Part shown: piece after piece, positions 12,521 to 24,202 of the stretch | Numbering within the stretch: position 1 is the first letter of the stretch | Layout of the letters: each line of letters starts with the position of its first letter | Source of the DNA: Styela clava | Lineage: Eukaryota > Chordata > Ascidiacea > Stolidobranchia > Styelidae | Assembly (NCBI RefSeq): GCF_964204865.1 | Contig: NC_135260.1 | Coordinates: 18,894,001-18,958,000, forward strand | Direction of reading: 5' to 3' | Length of the DNA: 64,000 nt | Program-made: the position numbers and the translations under genes | The notes under the pieces: model-generated | The model's input: only the letters and a program-made list of their open reading frames with translations | Told to the model about the DNA's origin: nothing | Database searches by the model: none

Positions 12521-14130
12521 TAGGCTTGCACGTAATTTACGGATTTACGGAATTATTTCGAGTTACGGAAGCGAAGTTACGAATTACGTAAATTCGTAAT
12601 TATTGGTCGAGCGCTTTCGCGATTGAAACGAGCTCTCTTCAGAGCAGTCAATTCCGTCGATTGTAAAAAATTAAAGTTTGTTAGAGTTCCGGTATTCGCA
12701 GCCGTTTTTCTCTCTCTTGTTACGCAGACGGAGAAGGCATAACGCGCTGCCATTTACTAACCTATTATCAACTTATCTAGCATGGCAAATGTACATATTA
12801 AGCGTAGATATGGGATAGAATTGTGTTGAGACCGATGGACGCCAACACACCTGGTTTCAACTTCTTCGGGTGAAATGACTAAAGAATGTAAGAGATCAAC
12901 TTACCAAACATGGTCTATTTGTAAATGCCGTGATAATTAATGTCGCGCTTATCAAACAGCAATATGACGACGGAAGAGAAATTGCGTAATGAACCAACGC
13001 AACTTAGTCTTTTCGGCATCGGTAAAGCGACTCAGACGGCAGAGAAACAACAAAAAGACGGGATTTCCCATGTTTATTCTGCGCGAGATCCATTTTCTAT
13101 TACAAAATCTTGATGTTCTGTTACCGGTTTTATCGTTATATATCTGTCCGTACTTGGCCTTGTTTTCACAATGCCTCGCACTATTTCGGCCAAATATGTC
13201 TTTACAAAATCTTTAAGTCTTTACCAAATGCGGCAACTTATTTTGATTTATCGTCGACTCAAATACCACCGGCACTCGACCAAACTTGTGTCGATCTTAG
13301 CCGATAGGATTGTCGACTTGAGTTAGAAAAGTAAATTAATATTTTCGTGAGTGCAAAATAAATGTCACAAAATGCATTGTTTTGCGATATAACTTTGTAT
13401 TTTCGGAGAAGGCATGTCATATAAGTACGGTATTTAAATTATGCGCAAATAATTAATATTTGATCTAAATTTATCGCAAATAATGTTATAACATTTAGGC
13501 CGCGAAATGATTTAATGTAAAAAGAAGCATGGTAATCGAAATATCGTCAATAAGTCGGCATCAATAATTATTATAAAATGCTAACTAGGTAGTAAAGTCG
13601 GATAATGTAAAAAAACGGTACAATAACAAGTCTTCGTCGCGAGGCAAGCGCAAGTATAATCAAACGGGAGAATACGCTCGTCGTTGATTTATAAATTAGA
13701 AACCCGGAATTTTTATTTAATACGAAACTCGTATTAATACGTTAATACGATTTTAAAAAAGTCAACTATCGTTTCATAATTATTACCACTTACCAGTGTT
13801 GGTAATGATAAAATTGATCGCATAAAATTTGGTGATAAAGTTGATAAAGGAAAATCAAAGCTAACACAAAAGATAAAAATCAGAATAAAATTAATTTGAA
13901 TTCACTCCTCGATATTTGTCTTTAGCATCTGTCGCCGGCGTGTAGTACTGGCGGAAATATGAAAACCAAACTGTCCCAACTGTCGATATCCCATTCGGAA
14001 TAGAAGTGGATTAAATTGGTTGTTATGATAGGTTTGAAAGTGTGAAAAAAATATCGCAATTACGGGGTCATTACGTAATCGATTTGGCCGTAATTACGGA
14101 ATTGATTTTTGTCAATTACGTGCAAGCCTA
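12521..14130. mobile_element. hAT-type element, non-autonomous, 1610 bp
   Basis: The element has perfect 16-bp terminal inverted repeats (TAGGCTTGCACGTAAT) and perfect 8-bp target duplications GTGTCAAT at 12513-12520 and 14131-14138. The subterminal zones are rich in TTACG/CGTAA words. No transposase frame is present. About 105 bp inside (12951-13055) match the interior of the separate hAT element at 43350-44579, so the two families share internal sequence. hAT transposases duplicate 8 bp on insertion, which supports the class. Confidence 0.85.
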
Positions 14131-15442
14131 GTGTCAATTGTGCTTTAACGAAAGCAACTTCAAGACGATCCTATCAAAAAAAAAAAATTGTTTCGATGGG
14201 TCTGGAGTGAAGGTTTCAGTCTAAAGTTGGACACCGATACTACAACCAGATACAGTTGCCAATGCAACTTAGCGAGGCGTAATATTGCGACTTTGTGATC
14301 TGAAACAAAATTCTGATGGGTAGCCGGCTAGCCGCAACATTTTGTTTAAAGAATATTATGAGATATGACTTAAGAGTCTAAAGTTTTATTTGAGAGGGGT
14401 GTAACCCAAGCTAATTTGCAAATGGTATTCATGGTACCAAATGTATCACACACTTTACAGTAATTATAAATTATATTTGAAAAATAAAGCACATCAAAAA
14501 TGTATTTTTAAAAAACAATTGGTTTTATCTGCAGATACTAGGTTGATATTGAGATTGACCATTTCAATGCTAAATTTTCTTTAGTCAAAAGGCACACTTG
14601 ATTCGCAAAGATTTGTTAATGCGCACAGTACACCAATTTGTCCAATGTTTTGATTCCATAGGCAGGAGGTTGTGGATCGGTGCTGCTCAGGATGGGATAT
14701 TTTTGCTTATAAATGCATATTACGTGTTTCACATGAATCCATCGTGCTCAGATTCGACTGTTTTCAATGTCTGAAGGCTCCAACAGCCTAATTTTATCGA
14801 TACACAAGAGAATTTTCAGTGTGGCATGCATGGGTCAGTTGGAGTCACTGACCTCAAGATATCTATAAGCAAGGATAAGATAACCTGGAAGTAACATTCC
14901 ATAATTTAGAGTAAAAAATGTATCTGCCTCCACAGCCCTTTCAAATGGAAGATATGATGCCTCGGGGTTAATTTCTATCAAATATTTTACAGTATTATGT
15001 GAGAATGTTGTATCTAGTGAGAAGGGGTGTAGGCGGCTTCTTTTAAAGTGTGGTAGGTCTAGTCGAAAGACACAATAAATGTTTATGCTAACAACTGCAA
15101 AGTAATATTGCAACGCATACAAGTTAACAGAATTTGTTGAAATGGTCCTGCCTTTTGCTTTTCTTCAAAATCCCCCCTTTTCTAACTATTCTCTTCCTCT
15201 CTGGAGATGGCGAAAATTCAAATATCGATGGGACACATAAGCAGCTGATAATGGGTTATCTTCCCTTTTTCCTGAAAATAAATTAAACACTAATCATCAT
15301 TTGACAGTGCCAAATTTGTGTATCAGATCAGTCATAAATTACCTGCTAACTAATAAAACAATCAGACAACACCTTCTGACCATTAATGAAGATTTCTTTC
15401 AATTTAAAACGCAACTATGCCTACCAATGTGGGTAGTTTTTA
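14131..15442. other. No gene firmly recognised
   Basis: Contains a minus-strand open frame of 95 codons (15122-14835) with no domain I know. It lies downstream of the second THAP exon on the same strand and could be a later exon of that element or chance. No terminal repeats seen. Confidence 0.3.
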
Positions 15443-15712
15443 GGATAGAATTTATCTGGGGTTGGGGACAGATTGCAAGGTGCAACATCGTACGATTACC
15501 ATTTTATGTCGGGATTAGTTAGCCAGTTATTTGTTTTAGAAGCATGGACTTGATGGTGGGGGAAGTCGTAATCGACCAGCGGTCGTGTGAACCACCCTCA
15601 GTGGGAGGAGAGCTGCAATCCCCTCGCACATAACTATCCCCGCATGAGAATGAAACCTGTGAAACTCCCAGGGGGATCAGAGATGCGGTGGCGAGCGTAT
15701 TCTTAGATGGAG
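15443..15712 (-). mobile_element. SINE fragment, 5' truncated
   Basis: Minus-strand copy of the same SINE body: CGCTCGCCACCGC near the start, GGTTTCATTCTCATGC in the B-box position, AAGTCCATGCTTC and an AAATTCTATCC tail. No A box. Confidence 0.65.
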
Positions 15713-15931
15713 AATTCAAACTTTAGTTATCTATTCAACTTTTCACACTTACTAATAGATTACCTGCTAACTAGGGAAACAATACCTTATGACAATTATT
15801 GATTAATACCTTACACAAGTCAAGTCTGCAAGTAGGCCTACCAATAACAGTAGTTTGTCATCTGCTTTCCATTGAAATGAGGGAGCTTATGAATATTTAA
15901 AAAAAATTGATAACAGCACATTATGACTCAC

Positions 15932-16134
15932 CATCAACGAAGTGCTGTCCGCAAACAGTGAAACACAAGTGAGATGGCTTCTGGACTTGACACCAAGCAG
16001 TCCTGCCAATCGACGACATCCACATTGCGCGACGTTCCGGATCTTTTGAAAACAGTGGAATATAACTGAAGATCCATTTCGTTGTTTATACTATACGTAC
16101 AGCCACCGGAACAATACGAAATACCCATTTTCAA
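15932..16134 (-). pseudogene. THAP-domain first exon, frameshifted (copy 2)
   Basis: Reads MGISYCSGGCTYSINNEMD from its ATG, then KRSGTSRNVD. As in copy 1, the C-x2-H end (CGQHFVDGE) lies in another frame and is followed by a GTGAGT donor. This copy lacks a short stretch present in copy 1 near VDIIYCLLQY. The shared frame break suggests that it predates the duplication, unless the apparent break is really a short unrecognised intron. Confidence 0.6.
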
Positions 16135-16251
16135 TAGCCAAACAAAACGGAAACGTATAATCCGACTTGCAACTGACAGGAGCCAAATGGACGTTTTTGT
16201 TTTATTGCCGTCCAGTAAACAAGGTCACGTGACCCGTGCAAGTCCTCTATA

Positions 16252-17649
16252 CAACTCATGGATGTTAGTAATTTTCAAATCATTGGAAAACCTGAAATCT
16301 GTTTCCGCATTTTTAATATTTAACCACAGTATAGCTTCCGTTAAATGTTATATATATTGACGTATTGAAAACGCGGAGGGCGTAGACAATTTTTTGAGGG
16401 GACGTGAAGCTAATTAAAAATAAAAATATTTGTTAGATTTGATCTGGCCTGCCTTATTCTGGATATTTACATTTCTTTATTGTTTAGAGATTGCGATTTC
16501 ATCCACATATTATCAACGTGTTTTTGAATAAACCATATTTTCGCCTTACTATCTGCTATTTGTGGCTTATTATTAGCTAGTTATTTTTGAGGTAGGGCGC
16601 GAGACTTGACAAATTATATAGTTTGAGAACCACTAGTTTAGTAGTTTTCTCTGAGTCAATTGAATGGCAGATCAGTGGGCTGCCTACGAAATTAGAATCT
16701 ACCGGTCGGGACAGTTTATCAAAATCGGGACTGTTCCGGCTAAACCGGGACGTATGGTCATCCTAACTGTTCCTAAATTTGAATTTTTGGGACGACGACA
16801 ACGGAAGATGTTTAATTAAATTTGGGCTGTACAGTTAAATGCCAACTCCGCGTGTCAGGTATCCTTTTATCTATTGTCGGTTTCAAATTGAATTTATTCC
16901 GGATCATGATGAAATAAAATTAATTCAATATATATAATGTATGTTTGATCAATTCTTCTTTTTAATCGAATGCCATGTACTGCTTAGAATTGTAGTTGGA
17001 ATAATAACGTTACAAATTAACGTACAGCATTCCTTGTTTAGGTTGAATGAAAATATTATGGCATGGAATTTTAGAAGTTAACACCGTACGTTGATCGTAT
17101 ATTTTCCAGAGCAAAAAATCTAATCAGTTGAAAACGTCAGCTCTATAAACTGGATCCTACTTTGCAATTTAGTCTCTTCCCACTTACAATGCCGTTTGGA
17201 AAACAGTATTTTATAGATCTAATAACGACAGAAATCAGAAAAACAACGCAACGGGATAGTAGCGACATTCGTACGGTTGAAAGCCGATGGAGAAGTATAA
17301 TTTTATCAGATTTGGGACCCCTTCCAAACTTATTCGAAACCATCAAAAATTTGTCGCATTGCTATAAACGTTTTCGAAAACGTGTCTGTAGCAAAATATA
17401 TTTGCTAGTTGTAACCCAATATGCTATATATATATGTTTTGGCACATGAATTTTATAAAATCAAGTACAAGAACACAACACCAACTAAGTTGAGGAAAAA
17501 ACTCAACAGCATGTTTCTCGATGGCACAGTCGTTGAGTAAAAATCTATGACTCACGGTCTTCTTTTGCGCAATGAAATTTCTGATCCAGGTTCGCCACTC
17601 CTATCCTACACTTCATGTATAAGTCGGTGGATAATCCATTCCTCTATAC
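16252..17649. other. Repeat debris including two transposon termini
   Basis: A hAT-type right end (TTTGAGAACCACT) is at about 16624-16636. On the minus strand near 16766-16700, TAGGATGACCATACGTCCCG resembles the terminus of the TA-flanked element at 24203-26259. Neither has a partner nearby. An open frame of 95 codons on the plus strand (17162-17449) matches nothing I recognise. Confidence 0.4.
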
Positions 17650-18102
17650 CAGGGTGGGCAACCTTTTTCAGTCGGCGTGCCAAAATCGGCTAAATTTAAA
17701 CAAATTGGTTCCGCGTGCCGACCAAAATTAAAAACAATGCTTTGCCACTTTCAAAGCAGAGATGCACAATAATAAACCTTATAAACGTGTACTGCCAGAT
17801 TCACCAATCGGAAAAATATCAGTCCGACAAATAGATTTGATTACTATTCTTATACTATATCAGTGAGACTTATGCTGCAGCATTACCGCTGATGGAGTTT
17901 TTATATTGGGTTTATACCTTATAGCTTCCAGAGAAATACACGAACTACTTACTGGTTTCATCTTTCGGGCTACTCCCATTACGAGACTCAATAAAGTTCA
18001 TAACTGAGAACCAAGATTCACAAGCATAATATGCAGATGAAAACATGGAGAGTAATGCAGTTGCAGAGTTTTTGAGACACAAAAAATTTTCGCCCACCCC
18101 TG
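17650..18102. mobile_element. hAT-type MITE, 453 bp
   Basis: Starts CAGGGTGGGCAACC and ends GCCCACCCCTG. The flanking octamers are CTCTATAC (17642-17649) and CTCTATAA (18103-18110), 7 of 8 identical. No coding capacity. The CAGGG(G)TGGGC terminus is typical of hAT elements. Confidence 0.75.
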
Positions 18103-20028
18103 CTCTATAAAGCTTGTACTTTAAAACATGCGATCAAAGAGCTATATATCGGCCTGTTTTTAGCTGATACGATTATCGATATCAATGAAACGTCCGATAC
18201 CGTTATATGTCACTCTCTATTGTTCATAATTGTCGTGTTACCGGAATCCACTTTTTTCCCCTAATTTAAATGCTACAATGCTAAAGTTGCTACCTTCGGG
18301 GCATGGTTGTCCAAAAGGAATCGAAAACCGAAGTATTCGAATACTTTTTCGGCTAATTTTCGAATAATATCCACTTTTCGCCGCCAGCAAGGTGTTTCGT
18401 TTTCGAGGGAAATCTTACCATATTGCCATGTAAATAAAACCTATTGTAATGACGATGAAATAGAATCGGCAATTTGATTATAGTTTATCCTCTGTGCCAG
18501 CGTTCGCGCTATTTTTGGCAAATAATTCAGATAACAATGGATAAAAGAATCGACTTTTCACTTGGATGATTTATTGTTGCGCAAAATATTCAAATCCATC
18601 GCCAATACCCGCATATAAAATGCCTCGCCGTAAAATTTAATGTGTCCAACGCATTTCATGGTTGCGTCAACTTGCAAAAAAATAAAAGCAATCCTATATT
18701 GAAATAACACGACAATCTGTGGACATAAAAAGTGTGAACTGCCCGATTCTGATTAATTTTTGATTCGTATTTTCGTACGTAATAAATATCAAAAGCGTTA
18801 CTACTATTCGAAATAGTGAATTATTCGGTATTGGCCATCTCTGCTTCAGGACTCGCCAGTATCTGACCACAAACACGTAACTCGTACTACCAAAAGAAAT
18901 ATTGAATCAAATATTTAGAACTTAAAAATGACCTTCTGGGCAATCAGGATTGCTTTAAAAAAATGCCGCACTTCGGCACCAAGCAGGAAAATCAGGCCAT
19001 CCAAAAATGATGCAGGATACCTAGGGGCCTACGCGTTTCAAGACCTTAAACTTTCAAACTCAATATACACTAAGGAATTTGCTACTTTTATAATATAATG
19101 TCAACTGGTTATCACCATTTTGGTCAATAATCCCAATTAAAAATATTAAAAAAATGGTAATCATGAAGCATTGAAAGAGACATATCTGGTTATTTAATAC
19201 AATATATGCAATTAATATAAAAAATAAACTCATTAGCCAAATAATACATGGATATACAGGACACAAATGGTGTACGCCTGCAAATTTGATTAGTGCACAT
19301 TTTTACGAAAAACACCATATCAACGAGTCCGCACTTTGGAATATTGCAGCAAACTTATATCCCTAAATATGGTAAAAAATACATATTTCCATTCCAGTAG
19401 CTTAATTACCAACGAAAAATGTCAGAATTGGGACTTGCTGTTATAAAATACCCCCAAGACCTGCTATGGATTACCAATAAGATAGAAACAATTCGTTAAC
19501 AAATTTTCTAAAGAAAAGATACAAAATAACTAACATTTAAGGTTTTAAACAAAACTTCTGCTCATTCAATATTTAAATGAAACATAAGCAGTAAAGTATT
19601 TTGATAGAAAGATTCTTGAATATATATCAAGTTCTGGATTATTTCCGCTTAACAACAAGAAACAGTATGAACAACACATGAGTATAGAAAAGATTAAAAA
19701 TGCTTGATTGAAGGCTTCAGTGAATTTTCCGAAGGGAACTGATCTAATGCAGCATCGTAGCATATTTATTCAAATTGAATTTTGCAGAATCATTTCGAAA
19801 AAATTAAAAAATCTTTTCTGTAGGTGGAAGAAGCTTGAGTATATGAATAATAATTGATACAATATTTATCATAGTAATAATATTATGATTGCTTCAACCA
19901 AAGTGATTTAAAGTTAAACATTATCTTTGCTTTACTAAATTCGGATTAAAAGATAATGCTTGGACAGAGATATGTTTTTAGGCCAAGGATTAAACAACTG
20001 TTCTGATTAATAAAATTGATAAAGATAT
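18103..20028. other. AT-rich intergenic DNA downstream of ELMO
   Basis: No gene or terminal repeat recognised. On the minus strand an AATAAA at about 19769-19764 could end the ELMO transcript, giving a 3' untranslated region of roughly 260 bp. Confidence 0.4.
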
Positions 20029-22287
20029 TCAGTAATTATAAGCAAAATTGAAGTTATCTGGGGGTGGGGGTATAGGTGGTGGGTGATCTGGTATATGTAT
20101 GTTTTCAAGCTCAAGAAGTCGTAGCTTCATTTCCATTGCAAGTAACATATCCATATCTAACTTGGCTTTATCACTTGACATCGGTTTGCCAAGAAGAGCA
20201 TTCATCCCATCTGCCCAATGCATCCATGTTTCTTTATCTGGAGCAACAAAGTTGAGAAATTCATCAGGATCATAAGAAATAGAAAATGCAAGATCGGCAG
20301 TCGCTTTATGAACTTTTTGATTTCTCATGTGGGGACAACTTTTACCAAAAATTACATCTTTACAATCCGCTATCTCTAACTTGCCAGTCATTTCTTCAAT
20401 TGATGGTTTGTCTTTGTTGCTGTCTACATCACAGTAGTGAAGATATTTATGATTGTGAGAGAGTCGGCAACACCAGTGAGACTTTTCTCGAAATTTTTTG
20501 CTTGATATTTTGTGAAAGACTGTTCCTGCCTTTAACACATTCAACCTTTGTTCTTTGACTAGATCTAAAATTTCAGGCTTGAGTTCTTTTTGCAGTTCAA
20601 GGACTGGTTTCGCTTGAGAATCAAATTCCTCCTTTTCAAGCATTTCTCGCCGTCTTATTTTGAGAATTTCAGAGTAGTTGTATAACTTGGATTTGAAAAT
20701 ATCGAGAGATGAGGGTTGTGGCTGTGCCGTTAATCCAATAAGAATCTGATCATGGACAACACTCATAACTTTATCAAAATCTTCCTTGATAGCACTCATT
20801 TCTTTCCATGTTTTATTGAGCAGCTGGGTGCAGATGCAATAAAACTCTTCAATTGCATGATCATGAGTGAAAAACATTGCATAATAATCTTCTCCTGTTT
20901 CTGTAGGTTGCTCTCCTATATTTAGAATCTCACAAATCATTTTCACCAGCCGAACAGAACTTTTAGCAAATGGACATTCATGTTTGTCTCCACGTGCACT
21001 ATTTTCCAGAACAAGTCTGACATAGTTATCTTGTTGATTTCTCGCAAAGTACCTCATACAATCCAGAGCAAATATTCCGGGTGGCAATACCTCAAATTCT
21101 AAAACTGGATTGTTGAAGTTTTCAAAACCTAACTTCTTGAAATCAACAGGATTGAATTGTGAAATATTTTGAGGCCTCTTTGATGTTGGGGAAGGTGCAA
21201 TTTCACTAGTCGAATCAAAAGCTATGTTACGAAGTTCGAACAGATGAGATCTTTGTTCGCTGTCATGAGGATTGAGCTTTGTATTCATTCGTTCTTCTAA
21301 GAGGTTGAATGTTAACACTTGCAGAACATATAGTTGATGAGCCATCTCAGAGCTAATAGATTTAGATGTTCTAATAATATGATTGAGAATTACAGTTCTG
21401 AATTGCTTTTGTGTCATTGGGTTAGAAATTTTCTTACGACCTGTGATTCTTGTGCCTTCATTTGGATCCCGAAGCAGTAAAGCATTTATGAGAGCAATTG
21501 TATTATGTTGAATTTCTGGGTTAGATCTTTGAACATGTGTTGTAAGATTGATAGCAGTGATTTCCTGAGATATTTCATTATACAATCGCTGACTGTTGAT
21601 GACACCAGCTTCCAATATAGCGAGTGACCTTTGCAGTATAGTCGCATCATTTTCTGATGAATCCTTCACAAACGATGAGACTTTTCTTATAAACCCATGT
21701 GATAATACATTATCATACATCACAGTACCATGATCCAACAGTTCGATGACAGCTCCAAGACCATGTGCAAGCGAATCACCCTGACATGTTCCTTTTTCAA
21801 TTGATTCAAGAATAAAATGTAATCCTTTTTTCTGAATGAATATATCAGCAAATGTAGGGTCAGCTGAAATCTTTGAAAGACGTTTGTAAGCATTCACCTT
21901 ATCCTCCAAAGGGGTAGTGTTTTGACGAAGGCATTGCATAAGATCTACAACGGTTTTATTTGGAGAAGCTACAAGTCTTAACATTGTTCCATCTTTTACT
22001 TCATGCTGATTCGCTTCAGTTATATATTGCTCATGTTCATCTATAACTTGTAAAGAATAATCTTGCCAATTGGCATCCCCTTTGCAAAGGTCTTTGATAA
22101 TATCCTGAAGTCGTTTAGTCTGATCCATTTCATAAAGTTGCCTTATTCCCCTCACCTCAACAGCAACTTTGACAACATCTCTCTTCCCTTGTGCAGATGG
22201 CTGTACAAGGCGTTTGTCATGCTGCATTAATTTGATGCTGCCTTTTGAGATTGGTGAATCAGGAATGTGAGAACTTTGTCTCGACAT
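20029..22287 (-). CDS. ELMO (engulfment and cell motility) family protein, single exon
   Basis: A 752-codon frame without interruption. ELMO proteins bind DOCK-family exchange factors at the membrane and help activate Rac during engulfment and migration. Visible order: about 38 extra N-terminal residues; a ubiquitin-like/RBD segment beginning VKVAVEVRG (about 38-110); armadillo-like repeats (about 115-290, with LLDHGTVMYD and LQRSLAILE); the ELMO domain (about 300-490, with GIFALDCMRYFARNQQDNYV); a PH domain (about 570-705); and a proline-rich tail PPPIPPPP near 736-743 of the kind that contacts DOCK SH3 domains. The length is close to the usual 700-730. Animal ELMO genes normally have many introns; this one has none in the coding region. 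The intact frame and lack of a poly-A scar argue against a dead retrocopy. Paralogue number (ELMO1/2/3) cannot be assigned. The second in-frame ATG (LMQHDK) is an alternative start. Confidence 0.93.
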   Translation of the reverse strand: MSRQSSHIPDSPISKGSIKLMQHDKRLVQPSAQGKRDVVKVAVEVRGIRQLYEMDQTKRLQDIIKDLCKGDANWQDYSLQVIDEHEQYITEANQHEVKDGTMLRLVASPNKTVVDLMQCLRQNTTPLEDKVNAYKRLSKISADPTFADIFIQKKGLHFILESIEKGTCQGDSLAHGLGAVIELLDHGTVMYDNVLSHGFIRKVSSFVKDSSENDATILQRSLAILEAGVINSQRLYNEISQEITAINLTTHVQRSNPEIQHNTIALINALLLRDPNEGTRITGRKKISNPMTQKQFRTVILNHIIRTSKSISSEMAHQLYVLQVLTFNLLEERMNTKLNPHDSEQRSHLFELRNIAFDSTSEIAPSPTSKRPQNISQFNPVDFKKLGFENFNNPVLEFEVLPPGIFALDCMRYFARNQQDNYVRLVLENSARGDKHECPFAKSSVRLVKMICEILNIGEQPTETGEDYYAMFFTHDHAIEEFYCICTQLLNKTWKEMSAIKEDFDKVMSVVHDQILIGLTAQPQPSSLDIFKSKLYNYSEILKIRRREMLEKEEFDSQAKPVLELQKELKPEILDLVKEQRLNVLKAGTVFHKISSKKFREKSHWCCRLSHNHKYLHYCDVDSNKDKPSIEEMTGKLEIADCKDVIFGKSCPHMRNQKVHKATADLAFSISYDPDEFLNFVAPDKETWMHWADGMNALLGKPMSSDKAKLDMDMLLAMEMKLRLLELENIHIPDHPPPIPPPPDNFNFAYNY

Positions 22288-24200
22288 AGTAAAATCTTGA
22301 ACTAATTTATATAAAATAAGATATTTTTCAATTACAAAACATCAAAATAGTGATTTGAAATATTTTTATGAAAAATTGTTATGCTACGCCCACTAGAAGA
22401 ACGTTAGGTACGAAACTACAGGAGACCCGGAAAAAGTCTATGTGAAATAGGCGTTGTTTTGAGAATAGAAGAGTTGCAAGTGTCAGAATCTTGAAGTGAA
22501 AAATATAATGAAAAATAGTTTATAGACTGCTAAATGAAAATATAGATATATTATATTAGCAACACCATTTAGCACCAAGGTTACTCTAGCCCACAATTTT
22601 GTGCCGACCGTTGAATAGAGATACCGGCTGGCGTAACCAAAATTTTGGCCTAGAGCAGTGGTTCTCAAACTTTTTGGTATCACCCCCCCCTTACAGTGCT
22701 TTTTCAATATTTGTGGATATTTAGTCAGGTACAATCTCAAGTCATCATCTTCTTTGATTTAAGGGCCCCAAGTTTTTGCGAATAAACAATCAACAATTGC
22801 ACTGCGTTAAATTGCCAGATAAATTTTGTTCTGTATCTAAAATTGGATACAAAAATTCAGATCGCAGGATCGAAATAGTCCTCGCTCGCCATTTGTTAAA
22901 ATTTTGGGCGATGATTATTTTTCTGTTGCACAAAATACTGAAATAGTCAGTCCATGGTTGATACCGTACCGTACTAGTATTAACAAGGATTTGCCATAAT
23001 AATTTAATGGTACCGGTACCGTAACTCCAGAACTCACCTTTGCATCTACTTACAACAAAATAAAAGTATTATTGCTCTGAAATACTGCAATCTGCGTATA
23101 CTTCCCCATTACATTACTGCATTATACAGTAATTAGAATGGGATGCGGATAACTCGACTACACGGACAACTCACCAGAGACGACTCGACTACAGAGAGGC
23201 CTGGTGAGTTGTTCGTCTTTTCGCATTTTCTCCGGCGGTGTTTTAGGTCTATAGAAATGCGTTTTTGATATTTTTAATAATTCAAATAATAAATTCAATA
23301 ATAATTCTGTCTTCCTAGGAGTTTGAATTTTGCAATGGTAAAGTATAGGAGGAATTTTTCGGGGGTCAAAGGTAGGGAAAAGGTCCATCGCTCTGCGATA
23401 TCGATGCTCGAGGAGAAGACAACTACAGAGCGATTGCTGTGCAAAACGCATGCTCAAGAGTTCTACTTGTATAAAATTTACCTAGTGCCGACTGATATTA
23501 GTTGTAAGCCAACTTACCACGACAAGGTTCCAGTCATAGAGTTGGAATTTCTTTTTTGCAGAAGAAAACCAGGAACAGATAGGCACTTTCGCTGCGCCTG
23601 GCAAAGAAACTGGGCCGAAGAATGGATAAGGTATATAAATCGGTGATATCCATGCACAGAGATTAAATAAGGTGCCAGATCGGCGATAATGAAGCAGCGC
23701 GCCGAGATTACTGCTCGGAGTGTACAGCCTCATTATCGCTGGCCTGACACCTTACAAACGTAAATACTCAGTAGCCGAGGTCGTTTTCATCACAGTTTTA
23801 GACTGACTTAATGATAAATGTGAAAAACGCTGATTATTAAATTCTAGTAAAACAAAAGTTCTATTATCATTATTTTTTTTTAACTCGAAATTGTTTATTT
23901 TTAATAACACAGTAAAAACATAATCATACACATTTTGTGTAAAAAAGCACAGTTCCAATATAAATTAGATAACTTTACCTAGGATATTAGTTGCAGAATT
24001 GATTCTACAAGACTTGTCTTCACGCAATGTACACAATCATGTTTGAATCTGTGGTCATGAACAGGGTTTCCAGATCCCAGCGATCAAATAAAGCCAAATC
24101 AAGACATAGTAAAGCCAAAAAGCCAACAATTTTACTAAGTTCAAAAGCCCCATGAATGCCATGATTTGTCAGATTCGAAGCCCTTGGCACAATCAGACAT
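22288..24200. other. Intergenic repeats upstream of ELMO
   Basis: At about 22656 a hAT-type left end (CAGTGGTTCTCAAACTTTTT) begins, like that at 2280; its other end was not found. 23390-23445 is an inverted match to about 38198-38250. 23297-23400 partly matches 24990-25030 and 25335-25400 (cttcctaggagttt; gcaatg.taaagtatagga). Palindromic GGTACCGGTACC occurs near 23010. Confidence 0.45.
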
Positions 24201-24202
24201 TA

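Larger units (their letters stand above)
15443..16251 (-). repeat. Right arm of the inverted repeat (THAP exon plus SINE)
   Basis: Reverse-complement counterpart of 8369-9230. The SINE part lies at 15443-15712 and the exon at 15932-16134. It lacks the long C run of the left arm. Confidence 0.85.

Noticed and set aside
22656-22700. Pairing the hAT left end at 22656 with the right end at 16636
   Set aside because: The orientation and order do not form an element, and the flanking octamers do not match.
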